A stretch of DNA of 64,000 nucleotides, from positions 310,001 to 374,000 of the forward strand of contig NW_027017960.1 of the NCBI RefSeq assembly GCF_032854445.1, written 5' to 3'. Source of the DNA: Liolophura sinensis. Its lineage: Eukaryota; Mollusca; Polyplacophora; Chitonida; Chitonidae. The notes beneath the pieces were generated by a model. That model was not told where the DNA came from. It saw nothing but the letters and a program-made list of their open reading frames with translations, and did no database searches. Both the position numbers and the translations under genes were made by a program. Numbering within the stretch: position 1 is the first letter of the stretch; the number at the start of each line of letters is the position of its first letter. This document shows, piece by piece, positions 1-13,500 of this stretch.

Positions 1-875
1 ACCTGCACCAATGCCCGGGGAGATTTCTTTAACACAGCGTCCTTAAGATATAGGAGAACAGACTAAACTCACAGGCAGGTATATGTCTACGTTTATGTTA
101 TGTTCTTTTACAATGTAGGTCATACTTTTATGTGGTTCATCGTTTATCTGTTTGCATAGTGTAACCTTTGGTTTTACTTTATAATCTATTCGTGGGACAA
201 TATATCACCTGGTGAAGTGGAGCACAGTGAACAAGGATTTGTATTGTAATGTTGGCAAGTTACTTAGGAACTTTTCCGTGTTTGACGTAAACCAACAGAC
301 AGGCACACCATACTGTTCACTGGTGGTAAAGGAGTACCATCGAGTCCTACTTTGCTCCTGTCCCATACAAAGCGGGGAAATTCACAAAGTAATTCCTATC
401 AAACATCGGGTTAGAACCTGCCTATACGGTGTGCATCCCATACGATGGAAACACAAACACTTTAAATGCTCGGCCACGGCCTGTTCTCAGCATGGGATGG
501 AAGTTTACCGTTCTATTGGAGAATTACCCAACATAAATCGGTTTTATTTACCTATGCAGAGCTAGAGATTCTGTTGAACTAGCGAGAGCTAATTGTTTTA
601 CACAATGCTGTCAGCGAGATCTCTCTAAATGAAATTTAAAACGGTAATTATACGTTATCCATTATATATTACAACCATAAAATACCAATTACTTGTTAGA
701 GGCCGATAAAGCTTATAATTACAGAAAGAAAGAAGGATTTGTTATAGCACAGGGCACACATATACGCTTAATATGTATTGGTAGAAATTATAATAATAGT
801 GACGGCTCATGTTGTTTCCTCTCCCTTCCACAGCGCAACACCCTGCCCATCCCTTCTGTATCTCAATAGTACTCA
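1..875 (+). repeat. Inverted repeat arm, left (window edge)
   Basis: Reverse complement of 7,055-8,067, with about 85% identity in the first 60 bases. The first bases ACCTGCACCAATGCCCGGG pair with the last bases of the right arm, so the arm may extend beyond the window. It has no recognisable protein; the 117-codon frame at 212-565 has no family resemblance. Confidence 0.75.
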
Positions 876-879
876 GCAA

Positions 880-2200
880 CTTTTACACACTATCTGTGTT
901 TATTGTAATTGTGGCACAACTATAAGCTTAATGGTGAGTAACATCCATTTAAGTGAATAAAGTCGGTTATGTCCTTCGTAGTCACAAGACTGGAAAACTG
1001 TTAAGTATGACGCTAATGCCCAAGTCTTGCGCTCTGCCAAACTTGCCTTTCGTCAGTGACACCTAACGCCAGAAATTCTACACATCTATACGTTGGAGGT
1101 TTCTACTGTCGCAAGAAAAAAAATGAAATTAGACTAGTTCACCCACTCACACCCTGTGCTGCGTTGTCAAAGAGCATAGATAGCAGCACTATTGCAACAC
1201 AGTATATTCCTCGTGTGCAACGGAGTGGACATTTGGCTTGCACAAGATTCGGGCTCAAACCCGGCTTTAGACAGGGATTTTGTGATGTCTTTCGCTCTCA
1301 CTGTTTCTAGAGCTCCGGCTGTTTACACAGTCTAACGTTCGTTAAAGGCCACTTGTCTTCCACCAATAGGGGGAAAGTTCGTCAGTAAATTGGTATGGTC
1401 GGACTTGCTTGGTGATTTACGCCAGGTACTCTATTTCTACTCACGAATGTAATCAGTATCGTGTAAAGTATAAAACAGTCTTTATTTAGCAAAGATCACA
1501 ACATTGTGACGAGATTAATCAAACCATGATCTGTCAGGAAAAACTACACTGTCAAGTTTCTGTCGCGATTTAGACGAGATTTGGTCGAGAAATCAACGCA
1601 GAGCGAAATTCCAGCAAGCAGGCAAGATTCGATCGATAACGGGTGCGAGATTTGCATGAGTTTCTCGACAGATTGTCCCCGGAATGTCGCTCAGTCTTGC
1701 TGTGTTGTTCGAATATAGATGTTGACGGGTTGTGGCAAAAGCAAGCATGGCCGCATCCGGTTTCCGTAGATTCTGGCACTAGGAAGTTAAAGGTATATAG
1801 AATAGATTCTAATTGGCTGCACTGATTGATAGGCAAGTCCAGGCCATGCCTGTCCTAAGCTGAATTTTAGATGGGGCAGATCTATTCAAGCGTGACCAAG
1901 GCTGAAAGGCAAAACTCAGTAAACCCTTTGTCCATAGTAGCCAATCAGTGTTGATTGTGTATCTTTTTAAACGGGGACTTCCAGTAAATAAACCCCATGA
2001 GGACGTTAAGATGGGGTGGATTATGACGTCTCAAATACACTATACATTGTTCAAAAAATCTGATGCAGTTTTACATTAAAATCCACATGTTGCTGTGACG
2101 TGGTGAAGGGTATATCCCGGCTCAATACCGACTCGAGTCAATACCAAAAACTTTGACATCAGTAACGTAGTTCTTATCTCACTTGGCACTGAGTGTAAGA
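880..2200. other. No recognised gene
   Basis: Holds one copy of the 63-bp direct repeat (about 1,031-1,093). Overlapping frames on both strands at 1,570-1,836 have no family resemblance and are probably chance. Confidence 0.5.
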
Positions 2201-2204
2201 TGAA

Positions 2205-2396
2205 TGGACCAAGTACTGTTTTGCCCCGTGTTAGAATAATGTGACTGGGTCGGGCAGCATGTCTGTTGTCTTCGGCATGGCCTTACAGTCAGGCAGCACT
2301 ATAATTATGTGGGTGTTCGGTCCGGTGTGCTACAAGGAGACACCGTCGTGATATGATCGAAATGACGTTGAATGTGACGTTAAACACGATTCAAAC
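2205..2396 (+). mobile_element. Second SINE family, plus, fragment
   Basis: GTTGTCTTCGGCATGGCC and the 3' piece GAATGTGACGTTAAACACGA match the family ends seen elsewhere. Confidence 0.5.
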
Positions 2397-2617
2397 TAAG
2401 AACCAGACATTATAATCCCTTGCCATGATGCAAATAAAAAGATCGACTAATCATCCATTGCAGTTTTGAATCGAACACACAAGCCATCTCTGCCCTTCCA
2501 CTGACCAATAAACAATAGTCTCCACAGTCTTACGACTTCATGTGTCTTGGGACTGAAAGACAAAAAAGTTTAACCACTGGGCTACATTTTCAATGTTCGA
2601 CTCATTATAGGCTCACG

Positions 2618-2802
2618 GGTCCCCCGTGGCTCAGTCGGTTAGCGCTCTAGTGCTGTGTAATGACCCCGGAGGCTCTCGCCAATGCGATCGCTGTGAGTTT
2701 AAGTCCAGCTAATGCTGGCTTCCACGTATCACGTATAAAATCTTGCGGCAACCTGCGGATGGTCGTGGGGTTTTCCCACAAGTGAAATATTCTTAATAAA
2801 TT
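2618..2802 (+). mobile_element. tRNA-derived SINE, plus, internally shortened
   Basis: Head CCGTGGCTCAGTCGGTTAGC resembles a tRNA with A box. It keeps CAACCTGCGGATGGTCGTGG, then jumps to the AAGTGAAATATTCTTAA end. Confidence 0.85.
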
Positions 2803-3239
2803 ATAGGCTCACGGCAATGTTTTATGATTATTTTCGACCCTTTATAACCTACGTGCGACTGGTGTATTACGACGCATTAAAGACTATTTCACTTGTATGA
2901 GGAATATTTGACAGGTGAAGGCCTACAAACCGCTCTTCATTAAGCCTCGTCCACAAAAGTGGCGACTGGATTTGCACTTCCCCCATCTTTATTCAAAAGA
3001 GTTGGATTCGAACTTGCGACTTCATTGAGCAAAGACTAGATCATCATTCGGAGCATACGTGCACCATGATTGCGGGTTGTGGAATCGATTACAAATTGAA
3101 ATGCAGCTTTAAAATTTGCATAAATAAATAACTAGTTAAAATGTATCAAAAAGCATTTCTTTTTCACATGTCACTTAAAAATGAGCTATGTATCAAAAAT
3201 TAACTTTCAATCATTAAAGTTATATGGATATAAATAATT

Positions 3240-3402
3240 TTATTTGATTTTTTTATTGGTGTTTTTTTCGTTGTACTCAAGAATATTTCACTTATACGAC
3301 GGCAGCCAGCATTATGGTGGGACGAAACCAGGCAGAGCCTTGGGGAAATCCACGACCATCCGCAGGTTGCTGGCAGACCTTCCCACATACGGCCAGTAAA
3401 AA
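3240..3402 (-). mobile_element. tRNA-derived SINE, minus, head missing
   Basis: Reverse complement of the SINE body and tail. The 62-codon minus frame here is SINE-derived. Confidence 0.85.
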
Positions 3403-3884
3403 TATTGTATATGCTTATGTTAACCTGTTATTATGATATGAGTCATGATGATATACATCAAATTTATTCAAATTTTGTTTTCAGTTGATTCGAATTTCAA
3501 ACTGCTGAAGTCCGTATTTCAAGGAAAATAAAACATAATCAGCTCACACGTATTATCAAAAATTGTTGGCATTAGCCCTGAATTCAGATGCTATAATTGT
3601 ACTTCCAGGACATAACTCTTTTGAGACTGATAACAAGGTAACATATCTATTTGCTAATCGCGTCACATGATGTCATTATTAGCGCAACCAGTCAGCCTTC
3701 CAGGAAATCTCGGCTGTTCTGTCCGTAACTTGGTTGTCACGGAACCATTAAAAAAGGAAACGTATAACTAAACGGACAATAAAATAAATATACAGAACTT
3801 GTGTAAATATTTTTAGTGTAGATTATCAGTGTCCCAGTCCAGTACAACTTATCACGTGAAACCACGAGAACCTTTTGCAGGATA

Positions 3885-4265
3885 ACTACAGTTGGTCATC
3901 GTGTTCAGGTTTCCGCCCAAACGTCTGTCCCACGGGGAAACCTTCTTCATGATAACCCTCCGCAGGATAACTACAGATGGTCATCGTGTTTAGGTTTCTG
4001 CCTAAATGCCTGTCTCACGTGAAAACTCGCTGCCTGATAACCCTCCCTACAGGATAACTACAGTTGGTCATCGTGTCCAGATTTCAGTCTAAACGTCTGC
4101 CATATACATGATAACAAGATAACTGGAGTTGACCACAGTGTCCAGGTTTCAGCCTGAACGTGTGTCTCATGAGGTAACCTTCTGCTTGATAACCCTGCTC
4201 AAGATAACTACAGTTAGTCATCGTGCCCAGTTTTCAGCTAAGGTTTGTTCAGTGAGGAAACCCTT
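3885..4265 (+). repeat. 83-89 bp minisatellite upstream of exon 1
   Basis: About five units, each with GATAACTACAGTTGGTCATC, a TTTCAGTCTAAACGTCTG block and a CTTCTGCATGATAACC block. It ends about 120 bases before the TATA-like element, so it is a candidate regulatory array. Confidence 0.8.
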
Positions 4266-4383
4266 CTGCTTTTTCCGAAAACTTTCAATTTCATTCAAAT
4301 TCAAAATCCACGACTGCTTGGCTTTTTGACGACAATTTCTTTCAACGTACATGATCGCTTCCGGACTATACAGCTCGGAAAAC

Positions 4384-4390
4384 TATAAAG
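4384..4390 (+). promoter_or_regulatory. TATA-like element upstream of gene A exon 1
   Basis: TATAAAG lies 62 bases before the ATG at 4452, which would put transcription start near 4415 and give a very short 5' UTR. The surrounding 110 bases are well conserved with cassette 2 (11,472-11,590), where the box has become TTTAAAG. The function is inferred from position and sequence only. Confidence 0.35.
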
Positions 4391-4451
4391 TGTTCACCTT
4401 ATAGTGAATAAACTGTTGATCAGACACTGGCACTCATGCACAAACGGAGAC

Positions 4452-4539
4452 ATGGGTGTGAACAAAGCATCGATCTTCCTGCTGTTCCCTTGCCTTTTGT
4501 TGATGGGATATTCTGTTATGTCTTCTGAAGATAAAGTTG
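4452..4539 (+). CDS. Gene A exon 1: signal peptide
   Basis: The ATG at 4452 has G at -3 and G at +4. It opens an 88-nt exon coding a basic start (MGVNK), a hydrophobic core rich in Leu and Phe, and a small-residue region before SSEDKV. The exon ends in phase 1 at a GTAAGT donor at 4540. The phase fits the PLAT exon at 19405. The start is supported by the second cassette at 11.6 kb, where the same ATG and hydrophobic core are recognisable. Upstream in-frame codons give no signal-like sequence. Confidence 0.7.
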
Positions 4540-7500
4540 GTAAGTTGGAACCAATTCTTATTCTTCCAGGGATTTTTTTATTTGTCTTTTTTGTGGGGTG
4601 GGGGGAGTCTGGGGAAGGGGTGTGGTTGCCCTTGTGAGTTAATTAATTCCAACACTGGGTTGATTACATCAGCTACACAGTTATTTCAGAGGGGATGGCT
4701 TGGGTCTCTAGATCCACCAAACAGAGAAAGTTAGAATGTAATATGCTGATAGAAAAAGCATGACGCAAGATCACTTTGCACAAACCGTTTTCACACCCTA
4801 AAAATTCTTGAAAATACATTTATTACCATATTTGTTGCGTGACGAAAAATGGTTAAATTTGAATTTGAAGGTAACAAACATGCTACCGGACGTAGTTTAT
4901 TCTACTGATCACATGGTTTTATTTCCAGTGTATACGTTTGCAGTATTAAAATTCCGAACAGTTGCATTTTGCTGACATTCGCATATTACGTGGCAGAAAA
5001 CAGTTACATTTTTAAGCTACTGAAATGATAGGACAACACATGTACTGCGTTAATGTCAAATATCCTTCAACTGTAGAAGTAAACACAAAAGCTTTTCTTT
5101 TTTATATTGCTTTAAACTCGACATTTTGGCTCACTTTGCAAAAATACGATCAAAATCTGAGCACCTGCATTTTTTCCCGAAATTTACTAGTGATGTTACG
5201 GAAGAACGTTTCTGCTTCACAGGTGAAAAGTACAGAAGCAATATCTTTGTATGTTTAAAGTCTGATGATTAAACTGTTATACTCTATTTGTAAACAAGAA
5301 ACAAAGCATTGAATTTTACACTGAAGCCGCCAGTAGCTCTCCCAAATTCCCTAATAACCTTAAAGGCCCAGCAGATGCTAGACACAAAGAAAATAAATTT
5401 CACAAGTGTGCAAATTAGTCATTTTGTAGCTGGCTACTTGTCCTTATTTTTTATGTTTTCTTATAAAATTTGCATATTTGCCTGTGAAAAAACTTTCCAG
5501 CGAGACCGTGTGTGGCACGTTGTCTGAATTGCTAAGGTAATTACTTTTGCATTCCACCTGCATAAAAAATACTTTCTAAAGTGTGACTATGTGTGGCACG
5601 TTCTCGTTAAGTGGCATTAAATAGACTTTCTAACGTGTGACTGTGTGTGGCACGTTGTCTGTATGAGTAAGGTAATTTTTTTTGCATGCCATCTGCATGA
5701 AATTGACATTCCAACGTGCGACTGTGTGCGACACATTATATCTATTGGTAGGTAATTTCTTTTACACACCACCTGCAAAAAATTAAGTTTCTAACGTGTG
5801 ATTTTCTGTGGCACGTTCTTGTTAAGTGGCAAAAATAGACTTCCTAACGTGTGACTCTGTGTGGCAGGCTGTCTGTAATGTTAAGGTAATTTCTTTTGCA
5901 TAGCCCATTTGCATGAAATTAACTTTCTAAGGTGTGACTGTATGTGTCACGTTGTGTGTATTGCTAAGTTATTTTCGTTTGCATACCATCTGCATGAAGT
6001 TAAATTTCTAGCAGGTGACTCTGTGTGACATGTTGTCTGTATAGCTAAGGTACTTTATTTTGCATACAATCTGTATAAAAGTGTGACGGTGTGTGGCAGG
6101 TTGTCTGCATGGCCAAGGCAATTTCTTTCCCAAATAGAAATAGAATTTCTAACGTGTGACTGTGTGTGGCACGTTGTCTGTATGGACAAGGTTCTTTTTT
6201 TTACATACCATTTACATTAAATTGACTTTCCAAAGGGGTACTGTGGGTGCTACGTTGTGTCTTTGGCCAAGATACTTTATTTTACATACTATCTGCATGA
6301 AACTGACTTTCTAACGTGTGATTGTGTGGGGCATGTTGTTTGTCTTGCTAAGGCACTTTCTTTTACATACTATCTTCATGAAACAGACTTTCTGACGTGT
6401 GACTGTATCTAGCACGTTGTCTGTATTTCTAAGGTAATTATTTGGCATACCATCGGCATGAAATAAATTTTCTAACGTGTGACTGTATCTAGCACGTTGT
6501 TTGTATGGCCAAGGTAATTTCTTTCAAATGCCATCTACAAGAAATTGACTCCCTAACAAGGGACTGTGTGTTGCACGTTATCTGTATTGCTAAGGTAATT
6601 TCTTTAGAAAACCGCCTACATAAAATGGACTTTCTAACGTGTGACTGTGTGTTGCAGATTGTCTGTATGGCCAAGGTAATTTTATTCACATGCCATCTGC
6701 AAGTAATTGACCCTCTAACGTGTGACTGTGTGTGGCAGGTTGTCTGTATGGCTAAGTTAATTTCTTTTACACACCATCTGCATAAAATAAAGTTTCTAGC
6801 GTCTGACTGTGTGTGGAACGCATGCTCGGAGTACAGAAACCTTATTGACGTATATAGTCTGTTTTTCTCATCATGTGAATGGTTGTGTAGGAAAGATACT
6901 CTATATCAGAACTGTATCTGACATACTCTGGAAGAGAGAAAGTGTGTTGTCTGAGTGATGCCAGAATGTATCTGCTATTATAGCACAATATTGTGTCACA
7001 ATCAACATAATATTCTCCTAATCTAATGGAATGGTTATGTTAAACTAAAGCAAAATAAGGCACTATCGAGATACGGGCAAAGGCTGGGGAAGGGATGGGC
7101 AGGGTGTTGTGTAGTGGACGCGGGGAGGAAACAACATGAGCCGTCACTATTATTACCATTTCTATCGATACATGTGCAGCATATATGTATGCCTGTGTTA
7201 TTGTAAATCCTTCCTTGTTTCTGTAATTATGAGCTTCATCCCCCATTAATTAGTAGGTGATAATAATATATAATGGATAATGTATAATTACCGTTTTAAA
7301 TTTCATTTCGAGTGATCTGGCTGCCAGGGTTGTGTAAAAAATTAGCTCTCGCTAGTTCAACAGAATCTCTAACTCTACATAGGCACATAAAATCGATTCA
7401 TGTTGGGTAACGGTGAACTTACATCCCATGCTGAGAACTGGCCGTGGCGGGGTGTTTAAAGTGCTTGTGTTTCCATCCTATGGGACGCACACCGTATAGG

Positions 7501-10500
7501 CAGGTTCAAAGCCAACGTTTGACAGGAATTACTTTGTGAATTTCCCCGCTTTTTATGGAGCTGGTGAAAATTAGGAGTTGATGGTACTCCTTTACAGCTT
7601 ACGCACTGCAACGTTCGTTGAAGACAACTTTTTCTCCGCCAGTAAACTGCATCGGTAGATCTACGTCAAACACGGATAAGTTTTTCAGTGACTTGCCAAA
7701 GGTCTATGGTTAAACCCGTCAGTCCGGTTGCCTCCAGCCACAATACTGATCCCCATTGTATATGTGAAAACGTTTTGTCATTAAATTACAGTCAAAAATA
7801 AACGAAATACATTCTTTGTTCCCTGTGCTCCACTTGACCAGGTGATATACACTCTCACAAATAGTTTATAAAGTAAAAACAAACGTCACACTATGCAAAC
7901 AGATAATCCATCTCAGTAGCGTTTACATGAACCACATAAACTTATTTCCTACATTGTCAAAGAACATAACATAGATGTAGACATATATCTGCATGTGACT
8001 TTCATCTATTCTCCTTTGTCTTAAGGACATTGTATTTAAAGAAATCTGCCCGGGCATTGGTGCAGGTAATCTATAGCTCTAATAATCGATAGTATCCACA
8101 TTTTGTCGTCTATATGAGTATTGAAGGGGAAATTGAGCGCCGCCATATCTGCTGAACTCAAGCGCCCTCTTCTCTGCTATAAGCTGATACCACGTGTCCC
8201 GCCTCTCTGTACTAGTTTTATGACCCAAGACATGAGACTTCACTTTGTTTGTGTATTTAATAATCTGTGAAGGTCATGCTCGCTACCAAACTTGCCTTTC
8301 GTTAGTGACACGTAACAACAGAAATTCTACACATCTACACATTTTTGTATTTACTGAAAGAACTTTGATTTTCTTGAATTGTAGGATGATTTTCTTTATC
8401 TTTTCGTCAAGCATGGCCGACATTAACGTTCGATTTTAAAGACCGGGTGTACCGGGTCCATCGTTGAAGAGTCCCTCAGCAAGAGCCTCAATATGACCGG
8501 AAGTGAGGACGGAGTGTTGTGGTTCGACGTCGCCTTTCCGGTCTGCCTGAAGGACAGAATGTCTGTTCTGGCTATCGTTTCGTCAACCGGGGAAATCGTA
8601 AACGATAAACCAGACGCGTATAATTTTTCCAAAGACGACCCTAAAATAAGAAAACTTGCCCTGAGTTCCGAGGGTATCGACAAGCTATACGAAGGGCTAA
8701 ATCTATTCGCTAAATACAACGTAGATACACTGGTGAATTTCAGAGGCATTTGTGTTGCAGAGAATACCAGTGTCAAGGATAAAAATGGTGGCCATAACGC
8801 CCCAGCTCATTCAAGAGCGGAACTTCCGGCTGGTAACGGCAGAGTCGAGCGGTCGATTTTCCTCTCGAATATTTGAAAAGTTTGGGTTTGAAAAACTTGT
8901 GCAACACGATTATGACTCAATAGTCCTAGACAGAGAACCGTTGAGCTCGAGAGACGAATTGAGGTTTCATCAAGGAATCTCCCTGCATGTAAAGATTATG
9001 GAAAGTTAAAAATAGTCCGGCACCTGGGAACTTCTCAGCTCTGGCTGAAATTCTCTACGCTGAGGCCATAAGTTCAAAATTGTGAATTGTGAGGGATAGC
9101 ATAATGGCGCAAAGGTTCTCTTGTCGGAAGCATTACGGTGCTATGATACCGCCTGTATTTGATGAGTGCGTCTCGTTTACGTAGTGAGGAAATATCGCCT
9201 AGATTTTACACTTGACGGATACCGCGTGTAGGACAAAGCGAAGATAACGGACAACACAATCATGACAACCCTACGAAATGTAATTGATGCAGCTATTCCT
9301 TCTTAAGGTTGGGAGCTAGTTTAAAACTGAAATGAGAGATTTTCTGTATCCCGTTGACAACACAACAATACTGTCCAAACACTCCTTCAAACAATCCGCC
9401 TGTTTGTGTTGTAGAAAGTTGAATTCTATGTTTCGTGTTTTGTTAAGGCAGGACAGACATGTTTTTGTTTTATTTACAAATGCTGTGTCATGGTTGGAGG
9501 AATCTGATAACGAAGATACTGATAGGGGTACAGCCATGTCAGTGTGGGATTCCCCATAGCCTTGTTCCAAAAAAAGCCAACATTGTGCGAGAACGAGGCT
9601 GTCATGATGAAAAGGGAGACTTGCCAACCACAAGTAAGGAAGCTAACCAGGAAACAATGGCGGTGATATGTAGGTCTACTTGACCTTTCATGCAAATTGG
9701 GTCACGTCTGTGGACTAATTTAGAAAATCCTTTAGATTATCTTTGAAATGTTCATTCTGGGACAGTGCCTGCATGCTATAGGGCCTTATAAATTATTATT
9801 TTTTTCAGACGTGACAGAAAATGGCAGACTAACAATAAATAAGTTGCGATTGCTGTATTTGGGTGGATGTTTTCCTCTCTTCAAGAATTGCTTCATAGAA
9901 TTTATGTATTTATTTATTACCTTCCCACGTACGGCCGGAGAGTTAGCCAGCTTGAGCTGGACTTGAACTCACAGCGACCGCAAAGGCTTCTGGGTCATTA
10001 CTTTGTGCTAGCGCGCTAACCAACTGAGCCACGGAGGTTCCCCTCATAAAATGGAAGTGTTTCTAATGGAAAATGATAGCTTAATAAGCACAATATGAAC
10101 AAGTATGGAGCGCCATTAACAACGATACATGGAAAAGTAAATGACACAGATATGAGGGTAATACGTTATAATGTCACAATATAATTATGACCTACAGCCT
10201 GCAGAGTAAAACCACAGCGACAACGATAGTGTGCTAGCTGGCAAACGGTCACAAGAAACCGGTGAAAAACAGGCCCTTGTCATTTTACCTCGGTTAAGGG
10301 TTACATTTTAACTGTTCATGTAAATGCATAAATAGGTGTAAAATGCACTCCCGGTAGCACCATGGTTTAAGCAGAATCAGGTAAAACAAGTATGCAGGGA
10401 TTGTTGATTGCAATTAATTAGAAGTCACTGGTCTAGAACTACTCAAAATGCTGCTTGTCATCACATTTAACATACAATCACATTAAAAGAATGCAAAGGA

Positions 10501-13500
10501 ATGACATAAGTCAGTATTACGTCGAAAAGTCTGCCAAAGAAAAAGCGTTCCAGTTACACCTTCCTTACGAACTAGTTTTACTACTGATCTTTCAAACAGA
10601 TAACATGTGGCATTTTTACAATAGCTAAATTTAAGTAGCTCCCGAAACGGCGCATGTTACACAAAACTCAGAAAACATAGCAACATCGATTTTTCCCAGA
10701 ATGCACTGTCCTATGTAAACAGTGGAGTTAGGGTTGGTTTTATAGAAAAATATTGGACAAATTGTTATTACTATAATGTTTTGGTACGAAATGACATGTC
10801 GGCTTAGGATCTGAATCTAAGATGGAACACTGTTGTAGGGTGCAGTTTTCATCGCCTGTACTTCCTGTTTCATTACAAAATTTCAACCTGCTTAAATCTG
10901 AATGTTTTTGAAATTTAAAAAAAAGGTAATTATTTTAAATTGCGGACGCAATCCATCAAACGTTTTAGGACTCCTACCGTGGATAACTAGAGCTGGTGAA
11001 CGTGTCGAGTCTTCCAGTCCCTTGATGAGAAAATCTTCTGCATGATAACCCTCCACACGACAACAAGAGCTAATCAGGTGTCCAGGTTTCAGCCAAAACA
11101 TCTGTCCCATGAAGAAACCTTCTACATGATAACCCTCCGCAGGAGGATCACAGTTCTTCATCGTGTTCAGGTTTCAGTCTAAACGTCTGCCTGGTCAGGA
11201 AACCTACTGCATGATAACCTTCCAGAAAATAACTACCGCTGGTCATCGTGTTCAGGTTTCAGTCTAAACGTCTGCCTCATCAGGAAACCTTCTGCATGAT
11301 AACCTTCCGGAGGATAACTACCGCTGGTCATCGTGTTCAGGTCTCAGTCTAAACGTCTGCCTCATCAGGAAGCATTCTACATGATAACCCTCCTCAAGAT
11401 AACTACAGTTGGTCATCGTGTCCAGTTTTCAGCAGAATGTTTGTTCAGTGCTCTTTTAAGACAACGAACATTTCCTTCAAAGTACGTGATCAGTTCCGGG
11501 CAACACAGTCCTGAAAACTTTAAAGTGTTCACCTTATAGTGAATAAACTGCTGATCAGACACTGGCAATCACGCCCAAACGGAGACATGGGTGTGAACAA
11601 AGCATCCGTTTCACTGTTTCACATATAGACAAATAAGAAAATTCTTATAAAGAAAGTGATATGTGACCTTCATAAACTCCATTTAAACTCCATCCGTTTC
11701 ACTGTTGTTCCCCTGCCTTTTGTTGATGGGATATTCTGTTATTTCTTCCGGAGATATAGTAGTAAGTTGGAACCAATTGTTATTCTTTTAGGAGAATTTA
11801 TTTTCGTTTTGCCAAGCGTTCCGCTTTTGAAAGTGGTTGGGTAGGGTGGGGGTTGCCCTTTTCTTGGAGTTGTCAGTTAATCAATTCGAACACTTTCTTC
11901 CATCATAGGTAGATTACATCAGCTATACAGTCACTCAGTAGGGAATGTGTCGGGTCTCTAGATCCAGTAAACCGATTAAACGAGAATTTAATTCGCTGAG
12001 AGAACAAGTGACACAACACCACTTTGCCAAAAGCGTTTTCATATCTTGAAAGCTGTGAAAAAATACTGATTACCATATTTGTCACGTGACCAAAAATGGT
12101 TGAATTTGAATATAAGCAATTAGACGAGGTAAGGTCTACTGATGACGTGGTCTTATTCCCAATGTACCGGTATACATGTGTGGTAAATTCTGATGAAAAT
12201 CCAAACAGTTGCAATTACATATCACGTGACAGCAAACAGTTACTTCTTTAAAGCTAAATATGACTGAAATGATAGGACAGCACATGTACTGTGTTATTGT
12301 CAGACATCCTTCAACTGTGTAGGTAAACACAAAAGATAGGATTGTTTTGTTGTTGTTCCTTTTTTCTTTTCTTGCTTTAAACTCGACATTTTGACTCATG
12401 TCACAAAATAATGTCAAAATCTGAGTACCTGAATTTTTCTCGTAATTTAGGAGTGATGTGACGGAAAACCGTGTCTGCTTTAAAGTTGAATAGTAGTGAA
12501 GCAATAGAATAGCGTTTCAATAAAATTTGTATATTTTTCTGTGAAACAACTCTCCGACAAGACTGTGTGTGGCATGTTGTCTGTGTTGCTAACGAGTGAC
12601 TGTGTGTGGCACGTTGTGTGTATGGCTAACGGGTGGCTGTGTGTGGCACGTTGTCTGTATGGCTAACGTGTGACTGTGTGTGGCACGTTGTCTATATGGC
12701 TAAGGTAATTTCTTTTGTATACCATCCGCATGGCTGCATAGCTTTCTAACGTTTGACTTTGTGTGGCTCGTTGTCTAAATGGCTAAGGTAATTTGTTTTG
12801 CATACCATCCGCATGGCTGCATGACTTTCTAAGGTGTAACTGTCTAGCGCGTCACTGTGCATGGCACACTGTCTGTATGGTTAAGTTAATTTCTTTTGCA
12901 TACCATCCGCATGGCTACATGGATTTCTAACGTGTGACAGTGTGTGGCTCGTTGTCTATATGGCTAATGTAATTTCTTTTGCGTACCTTCCACATATCTG
13001 CATGACTCTCTAACGTATAACTGTGTGTGGCACATTGTCTGTGTGGGTAAGGTAATTTCTTTTGCATACCATCTGCACAGCTGCATGACTTTCTAACGTA
13101 TGACTGTGTGAGCACATTTTCTCTATTGCTAAGGTAATTTCTTTTGCTTCCCATCCGGATGGCTGCATGACTCTCTAACGTGTAACTTTGTGTGGCACGT
13201 TGTCTGTATGGCTAAGGTAATTTCTTTTGCATACCATCCGCAGGGCTGCATGACTCTCTAACGTGTAACGGTGTGTGGCACGCTGTATGTATGGCTAAGA
13301 TAAATTTCTTTTGCATGCCATCTGCAGGGCTGCATGACTCTCTAAGGTGTCTGTGTGCGTGGCACCTTGTCTGTATAGCTAAGGCAATTTATTTTGCACA
13401 CCATCCGCATGGCTGCATGACTCTCTAACGTGTAACGGTGTGTGGCACGCTGTATGTATGGCTAAGATAATTTCTTTTGCATGCCATCTGCAGGGCTGCA

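Larger units (their letters stand above)
3855..6931 (+). repeat. 5' cassette 1 (minisatellite, exon 1, minisatellite)
   Basis: This segment contains an 83-89 bp repeat array, the gene A promoter and signal exon, then an ~81-bp repeat array. It matches 10,970-14,066 in the same order and orientation at an offset of about 7,135 bp, so the two are diverged tandem copies. Confidence 0.75.

Noticed and set aside
212-565. 117-codon open frame in the left inverted arm
   Set aside because: No domain, no signal peptide, and the mirrored arm at 7.3-7.9 kb does not keep the frame.
2618-2700. Possible tRNA gene (GGCTCAGTCGGTTAGC start)
   Set aside because: The same head occurs in many SINE copies with diverged arms; no cloverleaf with paired acceptor stem is visible.
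4404-4637. Longer start upstream of 4452 and readthrough into the intron
   Set aside because: The upstream codons begin with GTG and are hydrophilic; the frame past 4539 ignores a canonical GTAAGT donor, and the downstream exons fit the shorter exon.
6505-6921. 138-codon frame on the plus strand and 66-codon frame on the minus strand with repeating peptides
   Set aside because: Both are translations of the ~81-bp minisatellite; the frame stays open only because the units happen to be near multiples of three.
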